From Antedon mediterranea (lineage: Eukaryota > Echinodermata > Crinoidea > Comatulida > Antedonidae), in assembly GCF_964355755.1 (NCBI RefSeq), contig NC_092670.1, forward strand, positions 20,211,201 to 20,275,200: 64,000 nt of DNA, read 5' to 3'. The translations under genes were made by a program, and so were the position numbers. This document shows, piece after piece, positions 44,701 through 59,700 of the stretch (positions are counted from its first letter, which is position 1; every line of letters begins with the position of its first letter). The notes beneath the pieces were generated by a model. The model did no database searches and was not told where the DNA came from. It was given only the letters and a program-made list of their open reading frames with translations.

Positions 44701-47700
44701 CCTACCAACGTTATCACTGTCTCTACTGTATATATATTGTATTGTAGGTGCCAGTCCTCTACACGATGAGAGCGATAATGTCACAGATCCAGCTGATGGT
44801 AATTCTGCAGACACCATAGAGAGTCTTTCTTCTGAAGAGTCTGCCAGTGCTACATGCCCAAGGTAAGCAAGACTCCTCTGAAATTGAGAAGTCGAATTAA
44901 ATTTTTAAGTGGGGAGGTGGAGTTACTTGGCCTTTGTTTCTGTATGGAATAAAAGCTTTAGTAATATTATTAATGATTAATGTTTTTTCTGTACAGATAT
45001 AGCTTAATTGCCAGCAACATTGACAAGTTTATTTTGGATTTGGTAAAGGAACAACTTGCACGACGACAGGCGATGGATATTTCACGTAACCTCCTACGCT
45101 TATTAACCGTGACGGCTGGATTGGCAGAGGTACGATTACTGGTGGTTCCGAGACTCGAGATGTGGCTCCAAAATCCTAAGGTGACTGAGGTTTTTTAGTA
45201 CCCAACAGTCCTTTTTTCAACAAACAATTACATAATACCTAACAATAAATATGGTTACAATAGAAGGTGCTCCGCTTGAAGTAAACTTCCATTATTGGGT
45301 CCTACACTAGTTAATAGAATGACCTACATTGAGTTCATTTTGTAGATCACAAGGCAAGCACAAGAGGTTTTGATCTCCATCTGTATGAACTGTAGCTCCA
45401 AGAACCAAACAGACCGTGACCTTATTAGTCACCTGATCAAGATCCGATTGAAGACAAAGCAACTTGTCAACCACTACATGGCTTGTATTAAGTAAGAACC
45501 TGTGGCCATATTCACCATTCACACTTAGGCTAAGTGAAACACTTACCCTTAAAATTAAAAAAATATCCTATCTAAGTGAATACAATTTAAGGAAAATACT
45601 TAAATATTTATTGACTTAAGTGTGATTGGTGAATACAGCCACTGCTGTATAAGCCTCCCTCTAATAAAGACCATTGTTGGGACACCTGGTTTCTCAGTGG
45701 CTGTATTATTTTAAATAAATTGATTGCGTTCTATTTTTCAGGGAACTTGTTAAATTTGATTCCGAGAATCTGAATATTGTTATAAAACATGTAATCTACA
45801 ACGAGCTGTCCAGTGCACGAAATCCAAACAACATGGTGATGTTGGCGACTCTTTTCAACCACTTCCCAGAAGCGAGTGCTAATGTAAGTGCGTTTTGCTG
45901 CAGTTACTGCAGTAATTGTAGATTAAAGATAATTAAAGATGACTAGATGGCACGCTCGCTTCGCTCGCGTACCATCTAGGTCTTGCCCACAGATGGTTCT
46001 CGAATACACAGTATTTCCAGCGAGAAAAAAATGGAGATTTCAAATGTACGTACCGCAGGACTATAATACATTGTCGTTTACAGAAACGAATAAATATACA
46101 CAATGATTTATGTAGTCAACCAAAATTAGCACCCTGGGAATTACTTCCGAGAGAGAAACAAAATGAGTCAAATTTTTTTATTTGGACTCATTTAAACAAA
46201 CCCAATTTGTGTTTTGTATGTAACATTAAGGGTTGAGGGATGGGGGAAGAAGATAGGTACAAAGAGGAAACATTTTAAAATATATTCTTATCCACTCAGT
46301 AACGAAATATTGTTTTTAATGTTTTATAGGCCTATAAATAATATACCACTAAATACAGTAAAACATTTACGATTTAATACGGTACTTTGTTAAAACTCTC
46401 ACTGTCATAGTCGATTGAAATAGTAAAGTACATGTAACGATACACCACTACGACGTTTAAATATTTTTAAATTATTAATTAATACAAACGTTGAGAAGCA
46501 ACTGTCAGTAATAACGTTTATTTATTTGTATATTATATGTTTATAATCTAACAGTAGGGCCTACCCACACTCACAGTAATAAAGTTTATTTGTATATATT
46601 TTTATATTACATCTGACAGTACCAACACTCACAGTAAGAAATTTGCGATTCAAATTGCGATCAAAAGTGGTTAATACCTTAACAGTATTGTACAGCATTG
46701 CAATACTATTTATGTTTATTCTCCAAGGGGGCCCATAAATCTAAATCTATACCTCTATGGTTAAACCCCTGGTTAAACCAAATAATTTGGAATGTTTATT
46801 TGTATATTATATGTTTACAATCTAACAGTAGGGCCTACCCACACTCACAGTAATAAAGTTTATTTGTATATATTTTTATATTACATCTAACAGTACCAAC
46901 ACTCACAGTAAGAAATTTGCGATTCAAATTGCGATCAAAAGGGGTTAATACCTTAACAGTATTGTACAGCATTGCAATACTATTTATGTTTATTCTCCAA
47001 GGGGGCCCATAAATCTAAATCTATACCTGTATGGTTAAACCAAATAATTTGGAATGTTCCATTCATCACAAATCAATACATTTGTAAAAACGTATATTAA
47101 ATGTATCAAAATAGTATTTTTTAAAGAAAATCGGCCTGTCTTCAACATTATGATGCTGTACTCGAACTGTTCAACCGGTTTTCAGCTATTAAAAACAATT
47201 ATCGTAAGAGGAGATAGGAAAATGCGAAGCCTCCTCGCATTTTTGTGGCGGGTATTTTTCAAGATGGACATCCATTAGACAGTGTATACCACGATCGGAA
47301 AACACCCCTATTTGGGGCAAATCGTTGAACCTAAATTCGTTTTAATCGTCAATAACTAATTATCTAACTTAATTTAATTAGTAAACAGGGTTACATCAGG
47401 TGGTTAAAATCAGTACCGAAAGTACGAACCAACTTTATATACCATCGAGTAAAAATTCTAGAAGTAAGGCGCGATTTACCGAATTTTGCCCTTACGTAAA
47501 TTTATATATAGATAAGCAGTTAGTATGCATAACTACACTGGTAGTTAGTTATAGTAGTTGGTTACCATAGTTAGTTAGTTACAATAGTTAGTTATAGTAG
47601 TTAGTTAAAATAGTTAGTTAGTTATAGTAGTTAGTTAAAATAGTTAGTTATAGTAGTTAGTTACAATAGTTAGTTAGTTAGTTATAGTAGTTAGTTAAAA

Positions 47701-50700
47701 TAGTTAGTTATAGTAGTTAGTTAAAATAGTTAGTTAGTTATAGTAGTTAGTTAAAATAGTTAGTTAGTTATAGTAGTTAGTTAAAATAGTTACTTATAGT
47801 AGTTAAATACAATAGTTAGTTATTTATAGTAGTTAAATACAATAGTTAGTTAGTTATAGTAGTTAAATACAATAGTTAGTTAGTTATAGTATTAGTAGTT
47901 AGTTACAATAGTTAGTTGTTGTAGTAGTTAGTTAAAATAGTTAGTTATAGTAGTTAGTTAGAATAGTTAGTTATAGTAGTTAGTTACAATAGTTAGTTAT
48001 AGTAGTTAAATACAATAGTTAGTTAGTTATAGTAGTTAAATACAATAGTTAGTTATAGTAGTTAGTTACAATAGTTAGTTAGTTATAGTAGTTAGTTAAA
48101 ATAGTTAGTTATAGTAGTTAGGTAAAATAGTTAGTTAGTTATAGTAGTTAGTTAAAATAGTTAGTTAGTTATAGTAGTTAGTTAAAATAGTTAGTTATAG
48201 TAGTTAGTTACAATAGTTACTTATAGTAGTTAAATACAATAGTTAGTTACTTATAGTAGTTAATACAATAGTTAGTTAGTTATAGTAGTTAAATACAATA
48301 GTTAGTTAGTTATAGTAGTTAGTTACAATAGTTAGTTGTTGTAGTAGTTAGTTAAAATAGTTAGTTATAGTAGTTAGTTAAAATAGTTAGTTATAGTAGT
48401 TAGTTACAATAGTTACTTATAGTAGTTAAATACAATAGTTAGTTAGTTATAGTAGTTAAATACAATAGTTAGTTAGTTATAGTAGTTAGTTACAATAGTT
48501 AGTTGTTGTAGTAGTTAGTTAAAATAGTTAGTTATAGTAGTTAGATAAAATAGTTAGTTAGTTATAGTAGTTAGTTAAAATAGCTAGTTAGTTATAGTAG
48601 TTAGTTAAAATAGTTAGTTATAGTAGTTAGTTACAATAGTTACTTATAGTAGTTAAATACAATAGTTAGTTGTTGTAGTAGTTAGTTAAAATAGTTAGTT
48701 ATAGTTGTTAGTTACAATAGTTAATTATAGTAGTTAAATACAATAGTTAGTTAGTTATAGTAGTTAAATACAATAGTTAGTTAGTTATAGTAGTTAAATA
48801 CAATAGTTAGTTGTTGTAGTAGGTAGTTAAAATAGTTAGTTATAGTTGTTAGTTACAATAGTTAGTTATAGTTGTTAGTTACAATAGTTAGTTATAGTAG
48901 TTAGTTACAATAGTTACTTATAGTAGTTAAATACAATAGTTAGTTGTTGTAGTAGTTAAATACAATAGTTAGTTAGTTATAGTAGTTAGTTAAAATAGTT
49001 AGTTATAGTTGTTAGTTACAATAGTTAGTTATAGTTGTTAGTTACAATAGTTAGTTATAGTAGTTAGTTACAATAGTTAATTAGTTACAATAATTAGTTA
49101 GTTATAGTAGTTATTTATTGCAGTAAATTATAAAGTCACCAATACTTTAGTAATGATATAGTTAAAATATTTTAAATTATTTGTCAAGTGTTTAGCAAGT
49201 GTATTTCAAGAGTTATTGATGAATCGAGATGACTATCTACGTGCCCTGCGAGCTCTGTTTCGTGAAATTGTTCGTTCCTTGCGACACGAGATTGACTTGG
49301 CAGCATTTTGTCGTGGACTGATGAAAGAACGCCTTGATTCAGCGTTTGTTGACTTAGACCAACAAATTAAGGTAAATATAATATGTTATAATGTTTTTTT
49401 ATTTAAAAATATACATCAAATAATGAATTTAAATAAACACCAAGGTAATGAGTTTTGTAAAGGTTGAAAAGGGACGAAGTAATTAAAATTCCTGTGTTTG
49501 AATTCAACATTAGGCCAGAGGAAATACATTGTATTATGGTGTTCATGTGTGTCCATGATTTTTGTAAAATTGTACTTTTCATATCTTGAATTCTGGAATG
49601 ACTAGAACTGTGTAATCTTCTTCCCTATGGCCTTATAATTGCTAAGTTTATGCTTTATTTGTAGGAAAGAATGTTGCAAAGTACAACAGATTTGATCTTG
49701 CTGTCAATCATGCTTACAGCCATATCTCCAGCTGTCAAAGAAGTGGCACTCAAAAAGGACGCTCCAGTCGGTGAGAACAATTTGTATTATATTCTTATAG
49801 AATCTGTTATTGTAAAAATGCGGAGTTGATCCGGAATTGTGTAACTCGAGTCGTACCCGAGACGCAGAAATGTGGAAATATAGGCCGGTGTAAACAACAT
49901 AAAAAGTTACCCGGGTCGCTGAACCACCCTAATAAATGATGTGGAATGTATTCAGCATCAATTCAATCTTGTGAAAAGGAAATTTATCCAGACATGACAC
50001 AGGTTTTTTATAAGTTTGGTGGTGTAAAAGGGGTATAACAGTTTGTTTACACCTTTCTTATGATTATTATATTTTCAGGTATTATACGAGGCTTTAAGAA
50101 AATAGTTTCCACAATCCAGCGTGATGCAGTTTGGTGGCTCCACACAGTTGTACCAAAGATGTATCAGAAGGATATCCAAAGTTTGTTTCTACCTTGGTAA
50201 ATAAATATAGATAACAAAATAAATATCTACATCTACGTTTCAAATATTCTTATGTTGACACAGGACACTATTTTTTTAATGTGGCCAAGGATTACCAATA
50301 GTAAATTAATCACTGTCCTATCAGATAGGTGCTAATCCCCCTGATACAGGGGCTATTTTGTGAACCAGTTCACCAAGGTAACACCTTACTCTTCTCGAAT
50401 AATGAACTGGGTTCTTTAAAGTACACACAGGTTATAACTCTGTACACTGGACCTACGGTTTATAGTCCTTATTCGTGAAGACTTGTTCCACCACCAGAAC
50501 TAGAAGCGAGTCGGCCTCGAACCCTTGCCGATGTTGTAGGCTTTTTAGGTACGGCAAACGGCGCCCCTGCCTTAACCGCTCGTCCATTTGACTCGCAATA
50601 TATTTGTAGATCCATAAAAGCCATACGTGTAGCAAACCATTGTTTTTTTCTTTTAAGTTTGCGTAAAGTTCTTTTAATGGATGGTCTAACTTCATTTTGC

Positions 50701-53700
50701 AAGCTGGACAATTGGCCACAGGCATCTGACCAAACGTAAGTCGTTATCAACATGGAAATTGGTAAAATCATTTGTTTTCTTCGTTTGTGTGCATTTTTAC
50801 TGTACTTATTCTGCCACTCTTGACAATAATGACTGACAACCATAATGTTGTTATTTGTATACCATATACCAAGAAAATTTCAAACCCAAATACCAAAACA
50901 TAAATAATGTAAATATGTAACACATGGCTGGAAAATATTCAGTTGTATCAGGGAAGAGTGAAACTACTCACTCAGTGGCGTAACGCAGAGACCTTCAAGT
51001 TCCAACGCTGGAGGTCTCGGGCGTTTTTAGCCTTTTCGGTATATTTTAATGCCTGCACTTTTTCCATGGGCCTCCATAAACTCCGGGCCCCTTAGTTTAG
51101 ACAGTGAGCACTCATAGCCGTTACACCACTGTACTCACTGTTCCCTGGTTATATTAATGTTTGTATTCCATTCTATCCAACTCAACCTCATTAAAATATT
51201 TATTTCTAGGCTTTGTAGTGTATTAGATGTGTTGCTTTTTGGTATACCAGTGGAGGAGGATACATTGATTCGTCTTCTGCTAATTGGTTTAAATCGCCAG
51301 TTACCTGTCCCCCCTCAAGAGGCACTGGAGATAATTGAATTAATGGTTCAGCGAGCGGCTGTTGCAATGATAAAAAACTTTGGTACGTCTACATGTTTGT
51401 TTCTAGTACTACTGTTACAAGGGAGATTTTTATTGACATAACATTGACCTATGACATAGAAACTAGTTATATTGTGTTATTCTTTGTGTGCATGTGGGAA
51501 CATTCGGACGTGCTTCCTTATTTGATTTCTCAACACAGTATTGGTTGATTATATAGTTCAAAATGACAACAAAAATACCTTCTAAGAGGTTTAGAGTTTC
51601 CAGAAAACCAATAGTTTGGAACAGCTGACTATTCAATTTGAAAATGACTATTGTTAATTAACAACATTTCTTATTCATAGACTACAATCCAGTTCAAGCT
51701 GAAAAACAGCAGTTAATTGACTTTGTCTTGGACCTGTGTGCTTTCCATCACCCAGAAAATATAGCTTTACCACAAGGGTAAATATTACTGTTGTTCTGTC
51801 TAATGCAGTGCTTTTATTCGTATTGAAACCCAAACATCAATTTAATAAATGCTTAAATAAATACCACTTTGGCCCCACTTAAGTACTACTGTATGGGAAA
51901 TTTGTAACAAATTGGATCATAAAGGGCTTTATTTTACCCAAGGAACACAATGTAATGGATCAGCCTATACTATAGAGTTCTGTGGTGCTGATGTCACTAC
52001 GGTAGGTGGTGCTGAGTGGTTGCTAGCCAACCAAACAATGCGTTCAATGCCTTAGTGACTCCAAGGTCACAAATGGTTTGGAATAGGCTTATTGAAGTAG
52101 TCAGAACTAACATTTTAAAAGATCACTAAATCAAAAAATCAAGCTAAGATGCATAATTTGATAGAAATACAGATCTATACAGTTTATCAACATAGTAGCA
52201 TTGAACGCATATTTTGGTTGGCTAGCAACCATGCAGCGCCATCTATCGTTGTGATGTCACACCGCCGAACTCGATACTATATACATGAATGAATAATAAT
52301 ATGTGTGAAATATGTGAAAATTACAGTATACAATTCAGACATTTTCCAAGAATTATAGTATAATGGCAGAAAGAACAATGTATTTGTAGTGTAAATTTAT
52401 CAAATCTAGATTAAGGCCTTTTCTACACTATCAAAAATGTGATGTGCCCATATATGGACATGATAATATCATACCACTGCCATATATAGGAATATCGCTA
52501 CCGTATTTGGGCACATCACACTTTTTTTGTCAAACTAGTTTGGTAGTGTAGACAGAGATTTAGACCTACAGATGTAGATATTAATTTCAATAATGTTTGT
52601 TTAGGTATCAACCTCCAAGTCTTGCTATTTCTAAGTTGTACTGGAAAGGATGGTTGTTATTGGTTATGCTTGCAGCCTTCAATCCTTCTACAATTGGTAA
52701 GGAGTTTGATTTTTAACGACTGGTACCACAATCTGTTCCATGGAGGTATCTTATGGTATCTATTGTACACCTGCTTGGTATAACCACAAAAGGAGTTTAA
52801 ATTTTGACGAGTGGTACCACAATCTGTACCATAGAGGTATATTATGGTATCTATTGTACACCTGCATGGTATTACCACAAAAGAGCAATGAAGTAGCAAC
52901 TAAATATTAGCATGATCAGACAAAGAATGTCTGGAAGAATATTAAATAAATTACATAATACCATAGAGATAATATAAGCCAAAGGCTAGAGGCCGTACTA
53001 GGTGGCAGTGAAGGTGGATTTTTATTGAGAAATTTGCACTTTGAATGCATTGGAGTTGACGATCTAGCCTTCAGCTGTCGTTTCTATGCATAATACAGAC
53101 CTTGTGTCTCCCTATGGTAAAACAGAGACATTCTGGTGTTTTGGTTGGCTGTCAAAAAATGCAATATGTATTGTCAGCTAGTCACTTATTTGTCATCTAT
53201 AAACAGTGTGGTGGGAAACAAAAGTAGAGTAGAAGTAATAATGATATCATTACTATATATAGCGCTTCACCTGGGTGAAGAGAGGCAACTGTAAGTAAAA
53301 TGTCTTGCCTGAATACTGTTGCATGACAATATCAATAGACAACAATGTGTATATAATATAATCACTAACAAATGTTTTTTCCTTCCTTCTTCCTTTACAA
53401 AATATAGGCAGTATTGTGTGGAAGCATTATCCAATGTTGAAATGTCTAATGGAGATGATAATGACAAAGTAAGTGTTGTACCTGATTAAAGTAAAAGTCT
53501 TGCAATTGTATGTGTATGTACAAAAGTTTGAGTAAGAAACTAATTATATATTAAAACTAATCTTGATATTCGTCTCGTGTGTTTACATCCATATCTATTA
53601 AAAACATCTAAAGTGAGAAATTATATTTGTGTTTAAATTAGTAACTACACGTATCCACCACCAACCAATACTTCAGATGAGAGGACAGTAGACGATGCTC

Positions 53701-56700
53701 ACAACCGTGAACTACAGGTAATGTTAGCCCTCAGCTTGTTGAACTATAAATATACTACTGTGGAGGAGTAGCTTTGCGTCAGGGTGTTGAGTAATTGGTC
53801 AGATATTTGCTCTAATCTGATGTAATTTGTAATTCATACTAAGGACATTGAGAATACTTCCGAAAAAATGTGCACGTACTGTAAATCTCAAGTACTGTAA
53901 TTTTCGGGTTTGGACTCAAGCCAACAATTTCCAGATCACTAGTCTGGCGTTCATACCTCTAGACCACTGAGCTTGCGCTGATGGCTAGGGGTTAGATTCG
54001 AGCCCAAGTAAGCAGTGGGTACTGAACCAACAGGATTGTAACTACTGTATAGTAGTTTTGTGTCATGGTGTTGTGCAATTGGCAACGGCTATGAGCGCTC
54101 ACTAGATAACCCTATTATATTATATAATATATATAATACTATATTATTCTGCGGTTTATCATTTAATTGGTTTAGATGTGTAACATGGAGAAACAGGAGA
54201 TTCTAGTGTTTGAGAGCCACCTAGCAGCAGCATCAACACGAACTCAAATCACAGAGGCTAATAGTCTGTTTCTGTCTCAGTTGATGTTTATAAATACACG
54301 GTAAACAATAATTATAAGCTTTGGTCAGAGGTTTGGGAAACCATTGCATATGCATGCACAAGTCCCCCACCAAAGATGTAATGTACTAATATCTGAACAA
54401 GCATCTGTCAAATATATTTTCTATGTTTCTCGCTTGCTTTGTAGTCATCTCAGTGCCTATCTGAAATACGTAATTTTTCATAACATTGTATTTAAGTTTA
54501 GACAAACTTTTTTTTCAGTGGTCCAGCTAGAAAACCGCCAACTAATATTCTTAAATTACTAAGTCAGTTGAATGTGAAAGTACAGTTAGGCATTCGTCTT
54601 TGCAGAAGTAGAAACCCAGACTTCCTTCTCGAAGTCATTCAACGACAGGTAAAAAGGTTCATTAAGTTTTCATCTACTAAATAATCCTAACTTTCCAATT
54701 TTACTATAGCAACCATTTGTGAATATTTTTCATTTTATTATTTTTTTATGTATTAATAAAACGTCTATCTTATATAGCGCTTAACGCACAAAGCTTCTAA
54801 GCACTTCATATTATTACCCCAGTAATGTTTTGCAACACATATTCGAAACATACTGCCATAATAATGCAGCTGTAATCAACGCAGTTGTGTTTTGACCTAA
54901 TACCAGGTACTCATTTGTACACCTGGTTGGGTGGCAAGAGGAAGCAAAGTATTTTGCTTAAGCAGTGGGCGTAACGACTATGAGCTCTTACTGGCTCCAT
55001 AAAATAAAAACATGCATTAAAATACGTAGAAAAGGGCTAAAAACGTATGAGGCCTCCAGCGTTGGAGTGCCACTTAGGGTTCCTAAACCAGGGGCCCCCA
55101 GGCCTCTGCGTTACGCCAGTGCTTAAGGATACAAGCAATGTGACAAACTTTTGATTTAAACTCACGATCAGTAGTCCAACATCCAAAACACTGCGTCACA
55201 TGCCCTTGCATTTCTTATTATACTGTTATTACTGTTATATAGTTTATTATTTAGATGAATATACAGGTATATATATATAAATTTGTAGTATTTAAATGGA
55301 AATAACTTTCCTGATTATTTAGGGAACATCACAATCCAAACCCTGGTTAGCTGAACTTGTTAATTCGTCTGAGAGTTCTCTGGATGTTCTTCCTGTGCAG
55401 TCTCTTTGCGAGTTTCTTTTGCATGATTTAGACACCGCAGCAGAAGATCAGTTTGATGTAGAAACAAAAGATGAACAAAAGACACAAGTAATTTATTAAT
55501 AATATTTAAAGCTCTGTCGACACAAACTTTATGTGATTTGCCAATATATGGGCATGATGATGTCATGTCACTGCCAAATTTGGGCATACCATTACCATAT
55601 TTGGGCACATCATACTTTTTGATAGTGTAGACAAAGCTTTATGAAAAAAAATATTTAATGATAAAAAAAAACTTTTTTCTCAATGTACTTCTATGAATGG
55701 ATGATTAGTTGGGAACATGAACGCTTGTTGATAAACAGTACCATTTTAATCGTGCGATCATTGGGGAAAATGCCTCACCAACTAATGTCTTCCACTTTCA
55801 TTGAATGCAAAGGTTTGGAGGGGTTCCCCTTAAGCCATTTGTCCCCCTATTTAAAAATCTATGATCCAACACTTGGGTAGAAGCCAAGCTTGAGGTACAA
55901 CTTTAGGCCATAAAAAGTTATTCTAAAAGTCCAAAAACCAATGCTAATATGTACCTTTACTCTATCCATGCAGCTACTGTACCCTTAGGCTTGGTTCCCA
56001 CTAGGACGTAGACACAATGCAAGAGACAGTTTGAATAATCCATCGTTTGTGATTGGTCAAGCCCTGTACATTGCAACACATTGTTGTATTGCGTCTCTAG
56101 TGGAATCCAAGCATTAGCTGTGTTTGAAAACATAAATTATCATCAACTTGTTAAAAAGAACATTATTGTGTTTGCGGCTACCCGTATCTGCATCTGATTG
56201 GGGCTAGCATATACTAAATCAGATTGAATAAAACTAGCCATTAATTATTCTTTTGCATTGTAGAAAATCAATAAACATGAACAGCTATTAAAGCGTATAC
56301 AGTTTCTGGTAAGAGGAAGGGACAGTGAGGAACAGACCACTTGTGAAATCTTGGATTACTTTCTACAAAGACTTAGTTCTCAACATCATGCAGCCAGAGT
56401 GCAAGCTGCTAAGGTATACATGGTTTACTGCAGTATGCTTGTATTCTTCTGCAGTAATACATCACTGTTTATTTAGTATTATCAATTTATTTCAATGGAT
56501 GATTAACTTTAAAAATAAATAGTCAAATATGCTAATTATAATTTGAGCATTTTAATGCACTTCAGGCAGTTTCATGCACTTCAGGCAGTTTCATGAAGAG
56601 TGCCTCAATCTTCAGCTCTGAATGTTACATAAAACCAGATAAAAATACAGATTTTAACAATTGTTACTACTGTACTACTGTAGCTCAAGTATTTGTAGAA

Positions 56701-59700
56701 TAAATTGTTATTCTTAAGTTCTTCAATGTTGGTTGTTTTTTAATGAATATTAAATTGGTGTTAAAGATGGGAAGGATGTGATTTTTAATGTTTTTTCTTT
56801 GCTAGGCATTGTCAGATGTATTGGCAGGTACAGATGATATCTCACCAGACAAAGAAGAAGAGATTTATTGCGATGAGCTTATCAAATCTCACAAATGGCT
56901 TTTGCAGGAAATGCCATCAATATTTCACTTTGAGTCTGTTAGAGAAACAGCTTGTCAGTCTCTAATACAAGTTAGTATCAAACTATGGGGTGGAGGGGGG
57001 GGGGGGGTTCCTTATTCCACGAATTGAGACAAGTGCAAGCGTAAGAAACTGAAGAAAACATAGATTTTGGTCTACCTAAGTTGCTGAAAATAATTTGCTA
57101 TAAAGTTAGGCTTATTTACTATCATTTTTCCGTTGGTCTCTAGATTAAAAAGGGCACTTCAGGAAAACGGGGTTCTTTCAAACCCTACAAACCCCCCCTG
57201 GCTAAGTGCTTGATTTGGAGTAAAAATTATTATGTGGATGAAGTGCTTGCAACAAGTATAGAGATATTCCATCTTATTTGCATAAATTGAATTCAAATTA
57301 ATGCAATATGCGTTTATGTTGTTCATTTGTTTTACTTTTCTAGGCATGCCAAGTTGAAACGGATCCACAAACTATTTCAGCTTACTTTGTGTTCTTGTCA
57401 AAACGAGCCCCTAGGTATCAGCTCCATTACATGGCTACTCTAGCTTTGGTAAGTTTGTATTAAAAATCTAAACTATAATAGGAACTTTACCAAGCAAAAC
57501 TACAAAATGAATTCCCGCACAAGCTTGTATAATATTATACAGATATTCATAACATGGTATATTGTTGTCATGTGATGCCATTTCAACCAATCATGTCCTC
57601 GTATATACATAGGTAATATAAATTAATGTTAGTACAGTAAATTAATAAAATTTTTTATTTTTCTTTTCAAGGACCTGGCACAGTTAATAGTTGAACGACC
57701 AACAATAATGCATTGTGTATTATGTCAAGATAGAGAATCAAATGATGTTGCGGACCAGACATTGACAGCCATGCTCCACATATTTAACCAGTACCTATTA
57801 AGAGCAAGAAAGCATCAGACGATGGAAGCATATTCATGGGTATGTAGTGCAAGAATACAACCATTGGGCTACCATCTGCTGTGTTTATTCTACACTATCA
57901 AACTTTATATGACAACAGAAATTTGATGTTCCCATATATGGACATGATGATGCCATATCACTATATCGGGAATATTACTACCATATTATTATATATACAC
58001 TTTTTTGAGAGTGTAGACAGAGCTTAAGAGGCCTAAAGTTCTAATTTTCTGTCATCCGTACACGATATTGACACAAGTTGAACCTGCCACTGCAATAATG
58101 GCAAACTCTCAACCAATCCCCCAAATTGTCTTTGATATTGACCATTTACATTTATTTCAATTTTAGTCTGACACCCAAGATCAGGTCTTTGTCCGATGGA
58201 CAAGAGGTCCAGCGGTAACTATCAATATTCTAGTTGTACATGCTATGGTGATACTACTGACGTATGGCAAGCCAACACGTAAGTTAAACTGACGCCATTC
58301 AATCCACACATTTCTCAACACCCAAAATCCTTGACCTCAACACACTGCTCTATCCTCTTTCTTTGTGTCTAGCAAGCTATTAGTATCAAGGTTAAGCCTA
58401 CAAGGAGGGCTACATAGGTGAACTATTTGCACAAGATAACGTTGTAAACTTAGGGCTATTAAAGATGCATTGCCCTCCAAATGAAGAATTAAAATTAAAA
58501 ATCTCCAAAATAATGTATTGACTTATAAAAATACAAAATAAATGGTTACATTCAACCAAAAACCCATTGGCTGGCAGGCAATTTGACTATTTTTTGCTTT
58601 GAATTACAGTTTTTTCAGGTAAATAATTTTTGTTTAGATCCAATTTTTTGTCAAAGTGAATAACTACTACTACTACTACTACATTAAAAGGGCAAATTCA
58701 ACAGGGGGCATTCTTTAAGGTTTATATAGATGATTGGATGATGTATGTCTATCTTTTTAGGTCATGGTACATCAAGCTTTGATGAACTCCTTGATGCATG
58801 GTTTCCACAGGAAGAGCCTCTTCCATCAGCATTCCTTGTAGACACGTCAGAAGAAGCACTTTTACTTCCAGACTGGTTGAAGCTTAGGATGATTCGATCT
58901 ACCGTGCCAAGACTTGTTGATGCAGGTATAAATATTTCTTTTGTAGTTTCTGCAGTAATTCAGCAGGTAGTTGCTATGTATACCTTATTCATGTCATTTC
59001 AAACAATCATAAACAAGTCAATGACTACCAAATATCTTTAGAAAACTGTTGTTTTAGAAGAGGAGAAAGTTCAGGCTATTGAAGAATATATGAAGGAGCA
59101 TGCATTTTATTTAATACCTTTGGAATCTTTAATTCATTTATTAAATTACTGTAGTTTGTTTGATGATGCCTTTTAGAAATGTCTGCATATTACTATGTTC
59201 TAATTTACTTTCTTAGCATTGCAAGATTTAGAGCCTTCTCAGCTAATACTGTTTATACAATCATTTGGAATTCCAGTTGACAGTATGGGGTATGTACTTA
59301 ATATTATTATGTGTGTACAGTTGGAGTATCAAAGGTCTTGTAAAAGATAAGATAGAAAACTTACCTCAATCCCAATTCACATACAACCTTTTATAAAAAA
59401 AAAAGAGTCTTCTTGAATAAAATGGATAAGACAAACATATGGAACAACATGCACATTTCCTATCTTTTCGAAGATCTTTTAAAGCTTGTATGTGTGGGAT
59501 ATTCAATACAATTACATCAGAGTAGGGAAAAACATCTGAAACTTTGCTTCCTGACTCAAAGCTACTAATTAAGAATTATCAAATTTGTTTAAAATATTTA
59601 TAATTTCATTAATATTGATTAAGAAATGTTTTATTCTGAGGATTGTATTTCAGTTCACTAATTAATAAATTGATTTTAGGAAATTGATGAACCATTTGGA

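Noticed and set aside
42277-44817. 846-codon - strand ORF and 811-codon + strand ORF (hexapeptide repeats)
   Set aside because: Both are produced by an 18-bp tandem array lying between INTS1 exons 5 and 6. There is no non-repeat domain, and the repeat period alone explains the absence of stops.
45884-49188. An extra INTS1 exon hidden between exons 9 and 10
   Set aside because: It first seemed needed because the TTTAG acceptor at 49195 breaks phase, but acceptor 49188 (TTGTCAAG) restores phase and the conserved LASVFQELL sequence directly.
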